From Micromonospora sp. C28SCA-DRY-2 (GTDB taxonomy: Bacteria > Actinomycetota > Actinomycetes > Mycobacteriales > Micromonosporaceae): a DNA stretch of 64,000 nt. The notes below the pieces were generated by a model. The model saw nothing but the letters and a program-made list of their open reading frames with translations. It did no database searches and was not told the DNA's origin. The stretch is taken from the NCBI RefSeq assembly GCF_030519475.1, contig NZ_JAUMKD010000007.1, positions 1 through 64,000 on the forward strand, in the 5' to 3' direction. The first letter of the stretch is position 1; each line of letters opens with the position of its first letter. Positions 46,234-55,962 of this stretch are shown in pieces. A program made the translations under genes and the position numbers.

Positions 46234-48429
46234 TCAGGAGAGGGCGAGCCGGCGCAGCCCGCCGTCGGCGGCGACCTGGTAGACGTCCAGCCGGTTCGCG
46301 CCGGCCTGGAAGAGCCGGTCGTCGGCGAGCAGGGCGGCGAAGCGCCGGCCGCCGGCGTCGCGCGGGGCCACCGGGACCACCGCGCCGACCCGGCCGTTGA
46401 CCGCGACCGCCAGCAGCGTGCCGTCCGGCACCTGGTCCGGCACGTCGCCCCAGACCAGCGCCGGCAGCCGGCCGGTGTCCGGGTCGACGTCGGCGAACGC
46501 GGCCAGGTCGCCCACCCGGGCCGAGCCGCCGGCCGGCCGGTCCCCCACCGTCGTGCCGACCAGCGGGTGGGTCGCCGGCGGCGGGAGCGGGTCGGGCACC
46601 CCACCGGGCAGCGGGACGGGCTGCCCGGGCCGGTCGTAGAAGTGCTTCGCCGCGTCGCGCGGCGCCTGCCGGGCCGAGCGCCCGTCGACCGGCCGGGGCA
46701 GCCGGATGGCGGCCTCGTCGGCGACGGTGGGCAGCAGGTCGACGTGTTCCCAGTTGCGGTCGTCGACCCGGCCGGCCCGCTGCCCGGGTGACTTGACGAA
46801 GAGCGGCACCCAGGCCACCTCGTCCGGGGCGGCCCGGATGGCGTCCATCCCGCGGCCCTGGAAGCCCTGGGTGAAGCTCACCCCGTGGTCGGCGGTGACC
46901 ACCAGCAGGGCCTGGTCGTAGAGGCCGGTGGCGCGCAGCGTCCGCAGCGTCTCGCCGATCAGCCGGTCGGTGTAGGCGAGCTGCGCGAGGTGCCGCTGCC
47001 GGGCCAGGTCCACCCAGCCGGCCCCTTCGTTGGGCAGGTCCTCGGGCGCGTCGTAGCGCACCCCGGAGGGCAGGTACGCCCACGGCGAGTGCGGCATCAG
47101 CAGGTGCAGGAAGTGCAGCGTCGGCCGGTCGGCGGGCTTGAGGCCGGCCAGGAACGCGGTGAACCGGGCCGGCTGGTTGTCGTCCAGGCTGTCCCAGCGG
47201 AACTTCGGGTCGGCCGGGACCGGTTCGGCGGCGTCCAGGCCCGCCTCGGCGCGGGTGCGTTCCCGGTAGGAGTCCTCCGGGTCGATCCGGCTCTCCACCG
47301 GCGCGGTCAGCTGCCCCAGCAGCCGGCCGGTCTCCCGGACCAGCACGCCGAGCCCCTGCTGCGGGCTGACCGGCTGGTCGCAGCGGCTGGGCGGGCAGAG
47401 CCGGGTGATGCTCTCCTCGGCCCGGACGTCGTAGAGCCCGCCGAAGGCGGTGAAGAGGTTGTCCGGGTACTGCGAGTAGTGCGGGGCCACTTCGCGCTGC
47501 GGGTAGCGGCCGGTGAGCATCGCCGGCAGCGCGTACGGCGTCCAGCCGCTGACCCCGGTGGCGTTGCGGTACCAGGTGGAGCCGGCGGCCAGCTCGGCGA
47601 AGTGCGGGAACCGGGTCGCGTCGACCCGCCCGTCCGGACCGAGCAGGCTGACCAGCGGCAGCTCGTCGAGGATCAGCATGACCACCGGCGGATGCCGGCC
47701 GCCCTGCGCCGCGCCGGCCACGCCGCCCTCGCCGCGCGGCAGCACCACCGCCGACGCGGGCGAGACGAACAGGAACAGCCCGACGAAGACCAGCGGACCG
47801 GCCGCCGCCACCCGCAACACCCGCCCGGGCGCCCGCCACCGCCGGTGCGCCGCCGCCCCGGCCGCGCCGGCCACCGCCGCCGCCAGCAGCAGCGGTACGC
47901 CCCGCAGCCCGGTGACGTGCCGGCCGGCCTGCACGGCCAGCGCGGCGAGCAGCAGCCCGACCAGCAGGGTGTGGGTGGCGGCGCGGGCGGCCCGGCCGGC
48001 CAGCCGGGTCAGCGCGCCGAGCAGCGCCACGGCCAGCGTGGGCGCGACCGCGATCAGCGCCACCAGCAGCAGGATCTCGCCCCGGTCGGCGCGGTGGAAC
48101 AGGAAGAAGTCCGGGCTGCGCCCGAGCACGTCGAGCAGCGGCTGGGTGACCACCAGCCCGACCAGCGCCGCCACCTCCAGCAGCCGGGCCAGCTCGGCCC
48201 GCCACCCCGCCGCCGGTTCCCGACCCCTGCTCGCCGGTCCGGGCACGGGCGGGTCCCCGGCCGCGGGCGCGCGGGCCGGTCGGGCCGAGGGCGTGGGCCG
48301 ATCCCCCTCCGGAGATCCGACCGCGGGTGTGGGCGTGGCACGGGGCGCGAGGGCCGGACCGGCCGGATCCGGCGGGTTCGGTCGCGGGTCGGTCGGGCCG
48401 GGCGGCGGGGCGGGTGGCGGTTCAGCCAC
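46234..48429 (-). CDS. sulfatase-like membrane hydrolase
   Basis: A 731-residue protein. A disordered Pro-rich N-terminus (1-70) and about four to five helices (80-235) precede an alkaline-phosphatase/sulfatase-fold catalytic domain on the outer face. It starts at VVMLILDELPLVSLLG, where Asp-Glu would bind metal, continues with GWTPYALPAMLTGRYP in the nucleophile region, and includes VVTADHGVSFTQGF, which carries conserved metal ligands. Similar proteins transfer phosphoglycerol or phosphoethanolamine to envelope glycans. Its start overlaps the methyltransferase end by 8 bp. Confidence 0.87.
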   Translation of the reverse strand: MAEPPPAPPPGPTDPRPNPPDPAGPALAPRATPTPAVGSPEGDRPTPSARPARAPAAGDPPVPGPASRGREPAAGWRAELARLLEVAALVGLVVTQPLLDVLGRSPDFFLFHRADRGEILLLVALIAVAPTLAVALLGALTRLAGRAARAATHTLLVGLLLAALAVQAGRHVTGLRGVPLLLAAAVAGAAGAAAHRRWRAPGRVLRVAAAGPLVFVGLFLFVSPASAVVLPRGEGGVAGAAQGGRHPPVVMLILDELPLVSLLGPDGRVDATRFPHFAELAAGSTWYRNATGVSGWTPYALPAMLTGRYPQREVAPHYSQYPDNLFTAFGGLYDVRAEESITRLCPPSRCDQPVSPQQGLGVLVRETGRLLGQLTAPVESRIDPEDSYRERTRAEAGLDAAEPVPADPKFRWDSLDDNQPARFTAFLAGLKPADRPTLHFLHLLMPHSPWAYLPSGVRYDAPEDLPNEGAGWVDLARQRHLAQLAYTDRLIGETLRTLRATGLYDQALLVVTADHGVSFTQGFQGRGMDAIRAAPDEVAWVPLFVKSPGQRAGRVDDRNWEHVDLLPTVADEAAIRLPRPVDGRSARQAPRDAAKHFYDRPGQPVPLPGGVPDPLPPPATHPLVGTTVGDRPAGGSARVGDLAAFADVDPDTGRLPALVWGDVPDQVPDGTLLAVAVNGRVGAVVPVAPRDAGGRRFAALLADDRLFQAGANRLDVYQVAADGGLRRLALS

Positions 48430-49846
48430 CCACGACCACCGCGTACAGGGTCCGGGTGCCCGACGGCAGCTCCAGCCGGCGCTCGATCCGGCCGCGCGCG
48501 CCGAGCAGCCGCTCGAACGCGTCGCGCCGGTAGTCGGGGAAGAGCCCGTCGGGCTTGTTGGCCAGCAGCCGGCGGGCCATCGGGTCGTCCGGATGGACGA
48601 ACTCCACCACGATCCGCGCGCCGGGCGCGCAGAGCCCGGCGAGGAAGTCCACCACCTCGGGCAGCGGCACGTTGCGGCCGATCGCGAGGTGGTGCACCAC
48701 GGCCAGGGCGAGCACCACGTCGGCGGCCGCCCGGTCGGCGAACCCGGCCCGCTCGACGCTCCGCCAGCCGCCGCCCGGTGAGGGGTCGGCGAGGTCCATC
48801 ACCAGCGGCAGGACGCGCCGCTCCCCCTCGGCGCGCAGCGCCCGGTACAGCTCGTCCACCACGGCCGGGTCCTGTTCCACGGCGACGACGTACTCGGCGT
48901 GCCGGGCGGCGAGCCGGGCGTACCGGCCGTCGTTGGCGCCGAGGTCGAGGACCAGCCGGGCGTGCGGGGTGGCGGCCAGCGCCCCGGCCACGAACGCCTC
49001 CTTGGCGGCCCGGTCGCCAGCCGAGTAACCGCAGGTGCGCTGGTACGCCGACCAGTGGCTGGCGGTGCCCGGCGGGTCCAGCCGGCGGACGAGCTTCTCG
49101 AGGCCGCGTACGGTGGCCAGCCCCAGCTCCCGCGAGTAGCCGGCGGCCCGGAGCCGGTCCCGGGTGTCGGCGGTGCTGGTGTCGGCGTGCCGGCTCTGCA
49201 TCGCCCCGTGCAGGTGCACGTGGGTGAGTACGCCCGGCCGCAGCCGGCGGGCGCCGCCGAAGAGCCGGCGCATCTGGTCGGCGTCGAGGCCGTCCACCCG
49301 GGCCCGCAGCCAGGGCTGGAAGTCCAGGCCGAGGTGGGCGCCGAGCAGCAGCGGATAGAGCAGGGTCTGGCAGAACTGGCGGTAGCCCGCCCAGGGCTCG
49401 CCGTCGCGGGCCGGGGTGAAGGAGCCGACGTCGATGAAGACCGGCTCGACGCCGCGCCACTGGAGGTTGTACGCCGAGCCGTCCTTGGTGGTGAACCCGG
49501 CCGGCAGCGCCGTGCGGAGGATCTCCAGGTGCAGCAGCGCGGCGTCGCGCAGCATGCTGAAGGACCACTCGTACGGGTGGGAGACGAACGGGATGCGCTC
49601 GTGCCGGAGCGCGGCGGTCCAGCCGGCGCCCGCGGGCAGCAGCGCCGGGTCGGCCGGCTCGGTGCCGCAGACCTTGCCGGCGGCGAGCAGGGCGGCGAAG
49701 AACTCGGTGCCGGCCAGGGTCCGCCACTCCTCGGCCGCCCGCGCGTCGAGCCCGCGCAGCACGTCGTCGCCGGCATGGAAGACCCGGTTGGCCGGGTCAC
49801 GGAAGGAGCCGGGCTCGGGCCGCAGGTCGGTGTGGGAGATCGCCAT
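48422..49846 (-). CDS. class I SAM-dependent methyltransferase, two-domain
   Basis: A 474-residue protein. Residues about 1-260 form an N-terminal domain with VSHPYEWSFSMLRDAALLHL and YNLQWRGVEPVFIDVGSFTP, which resembles nodulation-type or glycan-linked methyltransferases. The SAM fold begins with RLVLDLGANDGRYARLAARH near 300, with VVAVEQDPAVVDEL after it. It lies 10 bp after the 49-aa membrane gene and overlaps the sulfatase gene. I infer a role in modifying an envelope glycan or lipid head group. Confidence 0.87.
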   Translation of the reverse strand: MAISHTDLRPEPGSFRDPANRVFHAGDDVLRGLDARAAEEWRTLAGTEFFAALLAAGKVCGTEPADPALLPAGAGWTAALRHERIPFVSHPYEWSFSMLRDAALLHLEILRTALPAGFTTKDGSAYNLQWRGVEPVFIDVGSFTPARDGEPWAGYRQFCQTLLYPLLLGAHLGLDFQPWLRARVDGLDADQMRRLFGGARRLRPGVLTHVHLHGAMQSRHADTSTADTRDRLRAAGYSRELGLATVRGLEKLVRRLDPPGTASHWSAYQRTCGYSAGDRAAKEAFVAGALAATPHARLVLDLGANDGRYARLAARHAEYVVAVEQDPAVVDELYRALRAEGERRVLPLVMDLADPSPGGGWRSVERAGFADRAAADVVLALAVVHHLAIGRNVPLPEVVDFLAGLCAPGARIVVEFVHPDDPMARRLLANKPDGLFPDYRRDAFERLLGARGRIERRLELPSGTRTLYAVVVGG

Positions 49847-49856
49847 CGCCGGCGGA

Positions 49857-50006
49857 TCAGCGCTGGTCGGTGGGCTGGCGGCGGAACCGGTCGACCAACC
49901 GCCGCCAGTAGAGCTTGGCGGCCACCGCCACGCCGGCCACCCCGCCGACCACCGCCTGCACGATCAGGCTGCCGGACCCCGCGTCCAGGTAGGCCAGATG
50001 GTTCAC
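49857..50006 (-). CDS. small membrane protein with YLDAGSGS motif
   Basis: A 49-residue protein: MNHLAYLDAGSGSLIVQAVV, a hydrophobic helix to about residue 31, then KLYWRRLVDRFRRQ. The YLDxGSGSxI opening and KxYWRR end are shared by small membrane proteins found beside envelope sulfatases and methyltransferases in many bacteria. The start is GTG with GGAAGGAG about 8 bp upstream. It is the first gene of the operon. The motif may anchor or regulate the sulfatase, which is inference. Confidence 0.87.
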   Translation of the reverse strand: MNHLAYLDAGSGSLIVQAVVGGVAGVAVAAKLYWRRLVDRFRRQPTDQR

Positions 50007-50177
50007 CGACCGCTCCTTCCCCTCGCCGTGTTGACACCCGACGCCCGGATATGACCGGAAAGCCGGACTTCAGACACCGTACGTCGGCTGTCCGCCTCGT
50101 GGAGGCGACATCGGCCATCCGTCCGCCGTCCGATTCGTTCAAGACACCGGCCCGGGACCCTCCCTACCGTGGGCGTC

Positions 50178-50579
50178 ATGGCACCGACACTCGATCTCAT
50201 CGGTTTGGTCAGCGGCGACCTGCCGCGCTCGCTCGCCTTCTACCGCCGGCTCGGCCTCGACATCCCGGCCGACGCCGACGCCACCTCGCACGTGGAGATC
50301 ACCCTGCCCGGCGGGCTCCGGCTCGCCTGGGACACGGTGGAGGTCATCCGTTCCTTCGACCCGGACTGGAAGCCCGGCCAGGGCGGGGGCGCGAGCCTCG
50401 CCTTCCGCTGCGACGATCCGGCCGAGGTGGACCGGCTCTACGCGGAGCTGGTCGCCGAGGGCCACCAGGGGCACCTGCCGCCGTGGGACGCCGAATGGGG
50501 GCAGCGCTACGCGGTGGTGCTCGACCCGGACGGCAACGGGGTGGACCTGTTCGCCTGGCAGCCGAAGACCACGGACTGA
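50178..50579 (+). CDS. VOC family (glyoxalase/bleomycin-resistance-like) protein
   Basis: A 133-residue vicinal-oxygen-chelate fold with two beta-alpha-beta-beta-beta halves: LIGLVSGDLPRSLAFYRRLG at the start and RYAVVLDPDGNGVDLFAWQP at the end. The substrate and metal are not evident. The ATG of MAPTLDLI is chosen; a GTG 9 bp upstream is in frame. Confidence 0.9.
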   Translation: MAPTLDLIGLVSGDLPRSLAFYRRLGLDIPADADATSHVEITLPGGLRLAWDTVEVIRSFDPDWKPGQGGGASLAFRCDDPAEVDRLYAELVAEGHQGHLPPWDAEWGQRYAVVLDPDGNGVDLFAWQPKTTD

Positions 50580-50616
50580 CCGGCACCGGCACCTCGGTCC
50601 GCCGCCACCGCCGCGA

Positions 50617-51306
50617 TCAGCCGCGGGCGAGCAGGGCCGTCGGGGGTACGCCGGCCAGGTCCCGCACGTCCCGGGTGAAGTGCGCCTGGTCGGCGTAGCC
50701 GCAGCGGGCGGCCACCTCGGCCAGCGGCGCGCCCGTGCGGGCCAGCTCCAGCGCGCGGCGCATCCGCAGGATCCGGGCCAGGGTCTTCGGGCCGTACCCG
50801 AACCACTGCCGGGACCGGCGGTGCAGGACGCGCGGATCCAGCCCGACCTCGGCGGCGGTCGCGGCGACCGGGGCGCCGGCGGCCAGCGCCGCAGCGACCC
50901 GGGCGCCCACCGGGTCGGGGCCGCCGGCGGCGCGCAGCCGCCGGCGGGCCACCTCGACCAGCACGGTGGCCGGGTCGGCCGCGGCCCGCTCGGCCAGCCC
51001 GGCGACCGCCCGTTCGCCCCAGAGGTCGGCGAGCGCCACCCGCCGGTCCCGCAGCTCGACGGCGGGCACGCCGAGCACCGCCGGGCCGGTGCCGGGCGGC
51101 AGCCGCAGCCCGACCCACCGCTGGCCGGGTACGGGGACGCTCAGGTGGGCGGTGCGGTCCGGCCCGGCCACCAGCAGCCCGGCGTGGCTGGACCAGAGCA
51201 GGTCGACGCAGCCGTCGGGCAGCACGCGGGTGGGCGCGGGGCCGCCCGTGCTGGCTGCCGTCCAGAGCACCGCGTCGGCGAGCCCCGCGGGGCGTTCCCG
51301 GTACAC
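50617..51306 (-). CDS. AraC family transcriptional regulator
   Basis: A 229-residue regulator. The N-terminal half (RVLPDGCVDLLWSSHAGLLV) is a DUF6597-like sensor domain. The C-terminal double helix-turn-helix includes TAAEVGLDPRVLHRRSRQWF, and ARCGYADQAHFTRDVRDLAG closes it. It ends 37 bp from the VOC stop, convergent, and starts 84 bp from the divergent arginase-like gene. The ligand is unknown. Confidence 0.9.
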   Translation of the reverse strand: MYRERPAGLADAVLWTAASTGGPAPTRVLPDGCVDLLWSSHAGLLVAGPDRTAHLSVPVPGQRWVGLRLPPGTGPAVLGVPAVELRDRRVALADLWGERAVAGLAERAAADPATVLVEVARRRLRAAGGPDPVGARVAAALAAGAPVAATAAEVGLDPRVLHRRSRQWFGYGPKTLARILRMRRALELARTGAPLAEVAARCGYADQAHFTRDVRDLAGVPPTALLARG

Positions 51307-51390
51307 GCCGACCAGCCTGCCACGGCGCCGGTCGGGGCACGACCCGGCGATCGCCGGTGCGGACGCCGGTCACGTCGCTAACCTGCCGGT

Positions 51391-52245
51391 GTGCGATGGG
51401 TCGTGGTCGACGCACCGCTGGACTCGTCCGGGCGGGGCCGGGGCGAGCAGCGGGCCCCCGACGCGCTGCGCGCCGCCGGCCTGCTCACCGCGCTCGACGC
51501 CGAGGACGGCGGCCGGGTCGAGGCGGTGGTCGACGACCCGGTCCGTGACCCGGAGAGCGGGCTGATCGGGGCGACCCAGGTCCGCCGGGCCGGCGCCGCC
51601 ATCGCCGAGCGGGTCGGCGCGCTGCTCGCCGGCGGCCGCCGGCCGCTGGTGCTCGGCGGTGACTGCACCATCCTGCCGGGCATCTGCCTGGCCCTGCCGC
51701 CGGCGGTGACGCTCTGGTTCGTCGACGGCCACCCGGACTTCTACGACGGGCGGATATCGGAGACCGGCGAGGGCGCCGACATGGACCTCTCGGTGGTGAC
51801 CGGGCACGGCCCGTCCGCCGCGGTGGGCCGGGACGGCCCGCTCGTGGACCCCGCCCGGGTGCACCTGATGGGGCACCGCCCGCCCGCCGACGGCCCCGGC
51901 CGGGCCGAGGCGGACCGGATCGACCCGAGGATCCACCGGCTGCCGGCGGCGGAGCTGCGGCGGCGGGGTCCCGGCGCGGTCGGCGCGGAGCTGGCCGCGG
52001 CCGGCGACGGGCCGGCCTGGCTGCACCTGGACCTGGACGCGGTCGACCCGGCCGACCTGCCGGCGGTCAGCTATCCGGAGCCGGACGGTCTGCGCTGGGC
52101 CGAGCTGACCGCGCTGGTGACGCCGCTGGCTCGGGCCGACCGGCTGCTCGGGATGAGCGTGACCGACCTGAACGCCGACCTCGACCCGGACGGGCGGCAC
52201 GCGCGGCGGGTGGTGGCCGTGCTCGCCGAGCTGCTGGCGCGCTGA
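51391..52245 (+). CDS. arginase family (ureohydrolase) protein with GGDC variant
   Basis: A 284-residue protein of the arginase/agmatinase/formiminoglutamase fold. Metal motifs are VLGGDCTILPG, LWFVDGHPDFYDG and LHLDLDAVDPADLPAV. The first metal-binding His of GGDH is Cys here, while the D-x-H-x-D and D-x-D-x-x-D motifs are intact. The substrate cannot be assigned. It converges with the histidine kinase gene, leaving only 3 bp. Confidence 0.88.
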   Translation: MRWVVVDAPLDSSGRGRGEQRAPDALRAAGLLTALDAEDGGRVEAVVDDPVRDPESGLIGATQVRRAGAAIAERVGALLAGGRRPLVLGGDCTILPGICLALPPAVTLWFVDGHPDFYDGRISETGEGADMDLSVVTGHGPSAAVGRDGPLVDPARVHLMGHRPPADGPGRAEADRIDPRIHRLPAAELRRRGPGAVGAELAAAGDGPAWLHLDLDAVDPADLPAVSYPEPDGLRWAELTALVTPLARADRLLGMSVTDLNADLDPDGRHARRVVAVLAELLAR

Positions 52246-52248
52246 CGC

Positions 52249-53727
52249 TCACCCGTCGGCGAGCGGACCGGGCAGCCGGACGGTGAACACGGTCCGGCCC
52301 GGCCGGCTGTCCAGCGCCACGGTGCCGTGGTGCGCCGCCACCACCGCCGCCACGATGGCCAGGCCCAGCCCGGTGCTGCCGTGCGCCCGCGAGCGGGAGC
52401 TGTCGCCGCGGGCGAAGCGCTCGAAGACCTCCGGCCGCAGCTGCTCCGGCACCCCCGGACCGTCGTCGGCCACGGCGAGCACGGCGGCGTCCGGCCCGGC
52501 GCGCAGGGTGGTGGTGACGGTGGTGCCCGGCGGGGTGTGCGCCCGGGCGTTGGCCAGCAGGTTCGCCAGCACCTGGTGCAGCCGGGCGGCGTCGCCGGGC
52601 ACCCGGACCACCGCGTCCGGCAGGTCGAGCCGCCAGTGGTGCTCCGGGCCGGCGACGTGCGCGTCGCTGACCGCGTCCACCACCAGCGCGGTGAGGTCGA
52701 CCGGTCCGACCGCGAGCGGCCGGCCGGTGTCCAGCCGGGCGAGCAGCAGCAGGTCGTCGACGAGGCTGGTCATCCGGGCGCTCTCCGACTCCACCCGGCG
52801 CAGCGCGTGCGCGACGTCCGGCGGCACCCGGTCCCGGCCGCGCCGGGCGACCTCGGCGTAGCCGCGGATCGCGGCCAGCGGGGTGCGCAGCTCGTGGCTG
52901 GCGTCGGCCACGAACTGGCGGACCCGGGTCTCGCTGGCCTGCCGGGCGGCGAGGGCGGCGCCGACGTGCCCCAGCATCCGGTTCAGCGCCGCGCCGACCT
53001 GCCCCACCTCGGTACGCGGGTCGGTGTCGGCGGCGGGCACCCGCTCGGAGAGCGCCACCTCGCCGCGGTCCAGCGGCAGCTCGCTGACCCGCCCGGCGGT
53101 GGCGGCGACCCGGCGCAGCGGCCGCAGCGTGGCCCGGACGACCAGCGCGCCCGCCGAGCCGGCCACCAGCAGCCCGGCGGTGGCCACCCCGGCCTGCGCG
53201 ACGACCATCCACCAGACGGTCTCCCGCACCCCGGCCAGCGGCAGGGCGACCACCTGAATCCGACCGCCGGGCAGTTGCCGGGCCACGGCCCGGTAGTCGC
53301 CGCGCTCGCCCAGGTCGACGGTGCGCGGCGCGGCGCCAACCGGAAGCCGGGCCAGCGGGGCCACCTCCGCCACCGGCACCGGCTCGCCCCCGGCCCGGCT
53401 CCCGGCCTGCGTCCGCGCCTCGGTCACCGTGCCGTCGACAACGGTGGCGGCGAGGGAGCCGGGTGGCAGCCCGGGCGGGAGGCCCGCGCCGAACGGCGGG
53501 AACGGGCGGTCGCCCCGGGACATCGGGCCGGGCACCAACTGGGCGTCGATCCGCTCGACCAGGAACTGCCGCAGCGCCACCGTGGTCAGCCCGCCGATCG
53601 CGACACTGACCAGGGCCAGCAGCCCGACCAGGGTGACCACCAGCCGGGTCCGCAGCGACCAGCCGGCCGGCCAGCGCCACAGCCGTCCCGGCGGGCCGGC
53701 GGGGTCACCCGGCCGGCTTGAGGACAT
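52249..53727 (-). CDS. sensor histidine kinase
   Basis: A 492-residue membrane kinase. Helices lie at about 27-48 and 175-197, flanking a periplasmic domain rich in Pro and Gly. Next come HAMP (198-255), HisKA with phospho-His in FVADASHELRTPLAAIRGYA, and HATPase with LANLLANARAHTPPG (N-box), VADDGPGVPEQLRPEVFERF and GSTGLGLAIVAAVV. Its start overlaps the response regulator gene by 23 bp, so they form a cognate pair. The signal is unknown. Confidence 0.95.
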   Translation of the reverse strand: MSSSRPGDPAGPPGRLWRWPAGWSLRTRLVVTLVGLLALVSVAIGGLTTVALRQFLVERIDAQLVPGPMSRGDRPFPPFGAGLPPGLPPGSLAATVVDGTVTEARTQAGSRAGGEPVPVAEVAPLARLPVGAAPRTVDLGERGDYRAVARQLPGGRIQVVALPLAGVRETVWWMVVAQAGVATAGLLVAGSAGALVVRATLRPLRRVAATAGRVSELPLDRGEVALSERVPAADTDPRTEVGQVGAALNRMLGHVGAALAARQASETRVRQFVADASHELRTPLAAIRGYAEVARRGRDRVPPDVAHALRRVESESARMTSLVDDLLLLARLDTGRPLAVGPVDLTALVVDAVSDAHVAGPEHHWRLDLPDAVVRVPGDAARLHQVLANLLANARAHTPPGTTVTTTLRAGPDAAVLAVADDGPGVPEQLRPEVFERFARGDSSRSRAHGSTGLGLAIVAAVVAAHHGTVALDSRPGRTVFTVRLPGPLADG

Positions 53728-54442
53728 ACCCCGCCCCGCGCAGCGTGTGGATCATCGGCTCGCGACCGGCGTCGATCTTCTTCCGCAGGTACGAGATGTA
53801 GAGCTCGACCACGTTGGCCTGGCCGCCGAAGTCGTAGTTCCAGACCCGGTCCAGGATCTGCGCCTTGCTCAGCACCCGGCGCGGGTTGCGCATCAGGTAG
53901 CGCAGCAGCTCGAACTCGGTGGCGGTCAGCGTGATCAGGTCGCCGGCGCGGCGCACCTCGTGGCTGTCCTCGTCCAGGCTGAGGTCTCCGACGGTGAGCA
54001 CCGCCTCCTCCCGCGCGGCGACCGCGAAGCCGGACCGGCGCAGCAGCGCCCGCAGCCGGGCGATCACCTCCTCCAGGCTGAACGGCTTGGTGACGTAGTC
54101 GTCGCCGCCGACGGTGAGCCCGGCGACCCGGTCCTGCACCGCGTCCCGGGCGGTCAGGAAGAGCACCGGGACGGTCGGGGCCTGCTCGCGCAGCCGGCGC
54201 AGCACCTGGAAGCCGTCCAGGTCGGGCAGCATCACGTCGAGCACCACCGCGTCCGGCTGGAACTGCCGCGCCGCGCCGAGCGCCGATGTCCCGTCGCCGA
54301 CCGTGCGGACCTGCCAGCCCTCGTAGCGCAGCGCCATCGCCAGCAGCTCGGCCAGGGTCGGCTCGTCGTCGACCACCAGCACCCGGACCGGCTCACCGTC
54401 CGGGCGCCGCAGCTCCACCCGGGTCTGCCCCTCGCTTCCCAT
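53705..54442 (-). CDS. OmpR/PhoB-type response regulator
   Basis: A 245-residue regulator. The receiver has acidic residues in RVLVVDDEPTLAELLAMALR, phospho-Asp in AVVLDVMLPDLDGFQVLRRL and Lys in VTKPFSLEEVIARL. The C-terminal winged helix includes TATEFELLRYLMRNPRRVLS and VVELYISYLRKKIDAGREPM. It is promoter-proximal to its kinase. A second ATG 9 bp upstream is an alternative start. Confidence 0.95.
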   Translation of the reverse strand: MGSEGQTRVELRRPDGEPVRVLVVDDEPTLAELLAMALRYEGWQVRTVGDGTSALGAARQFQPDAVVLDVMLPDLDGFQVLRRLREQAPTVPVLFLTARDAVQDRVAGLTVGGDDYVTKPFSLEEVIARLRALLRRSGFAVAAREEAVLTVGDLSLDEDSHEVRRAGDLITLTATEFELLRYLMRNPRRVLSKAQILDRVWNYDFGGQANVVELYISYLRKKIDAGREPMIHTLRGAGYVLKPAG

Positions 54443-54509
54443 GGCCCCCATGCTGGCCGGGCAGCCTACGGCCCCGGTGTGCGCCGGCTGTGTGCCAGCT
54501 GTGGGCCGC

Positions 54510-54743
54510 TCACTCGGTCACCCCGACCGGGTCGGTGCGCACGTAGGTCATCGTCCAGGTGCCCCCGCCGTCGGGGTTGCCCCGCTGGTAGAGGTGGTCG
54601 GGCCCGCCGGGGGTGACCGCGCCGGCGCCGTCGGGGTGGCTGAGGATCCACCGCGCCGGTGGTGCGCCGTCGGCGTCCGCGGGCAGCCGCCGGACCAGGT
54701 CGTGGGCGGGTCCGCCGACGAACCGTACGGTCACCTCGCTCAT
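54510..54743 (-). CDS. small hypothetical protein
   Basis: A 77-residue soluble protein starting MSEVTVRFVGGPAHDLVRRL and ending GGTWTMTYVRTDPVGVTE. The strand pattern suggests a small beta-sheet domain. Codon third positions are G/C rich as in real genes here. I do not recognise the family. It lies between the two-component system and the Ser/Thr kinase. Confidence 0.7.
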   Translation of the reverse strand: MSEVTVRFVGGPAHDLVRRLPADADGAPPARWILSHPDGAGAVTPGGPDHLYQRGNPDGGGTWTMTYVRTDPVGVTE

Positions 54744-54856
54744 CGCCCGACCTCCCGCGCCGCGCGGCCGGCCCGCCCGGCCCGGACCACCGCCCTGGCT
54801 CGCAAGCTACCCGCCCACCCCGCCGGGCGGACCCGGTCGCGCCGGATCGGCCGGCG

Positions 54857-54881
54857 GTTTGCCCTGATCGGGGCCCGGGTA
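54857..54881 (+). promoter_or_regulatory. SigB/SigF-type promoter of the Ser/Thr kinase gene
   Basis: GTTT (54857-54860), 16-bp spacer, GGGTA (54877-54881), 51 bp before the ATG. Exact match to the consensus. Confidence 0.68.
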
Positions 54882-54932
54882 CCGCTGCCCAAGGCACCGC
54901 GCGGGCGGCGCCACGGAGACGAGGAGCGGTCG

Positions 54933-55880
<948 letters not shown>

Positions 55881-55909
55881 CCGCCCGCCCGGACGCGCCC
55901 TGTCCTGCG

Positions 55910-55933
55910 GTTTCACCGGTCAGGGGCCGGGTA
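55910..55933 (+). promoter_or_regulatory. SigB/SigF-type promoter of the OsmC-like gene
   Basis: GTTT (55910-55913), 15-bp spacer, GGGTA (55929-55933), 29 bp before the ATG, with GGGAGGAA between. Confidence 0.72.
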
Positions 55934-55962
55934 GCCGGGCGGGGAGTGACGGGAGGAACGCG

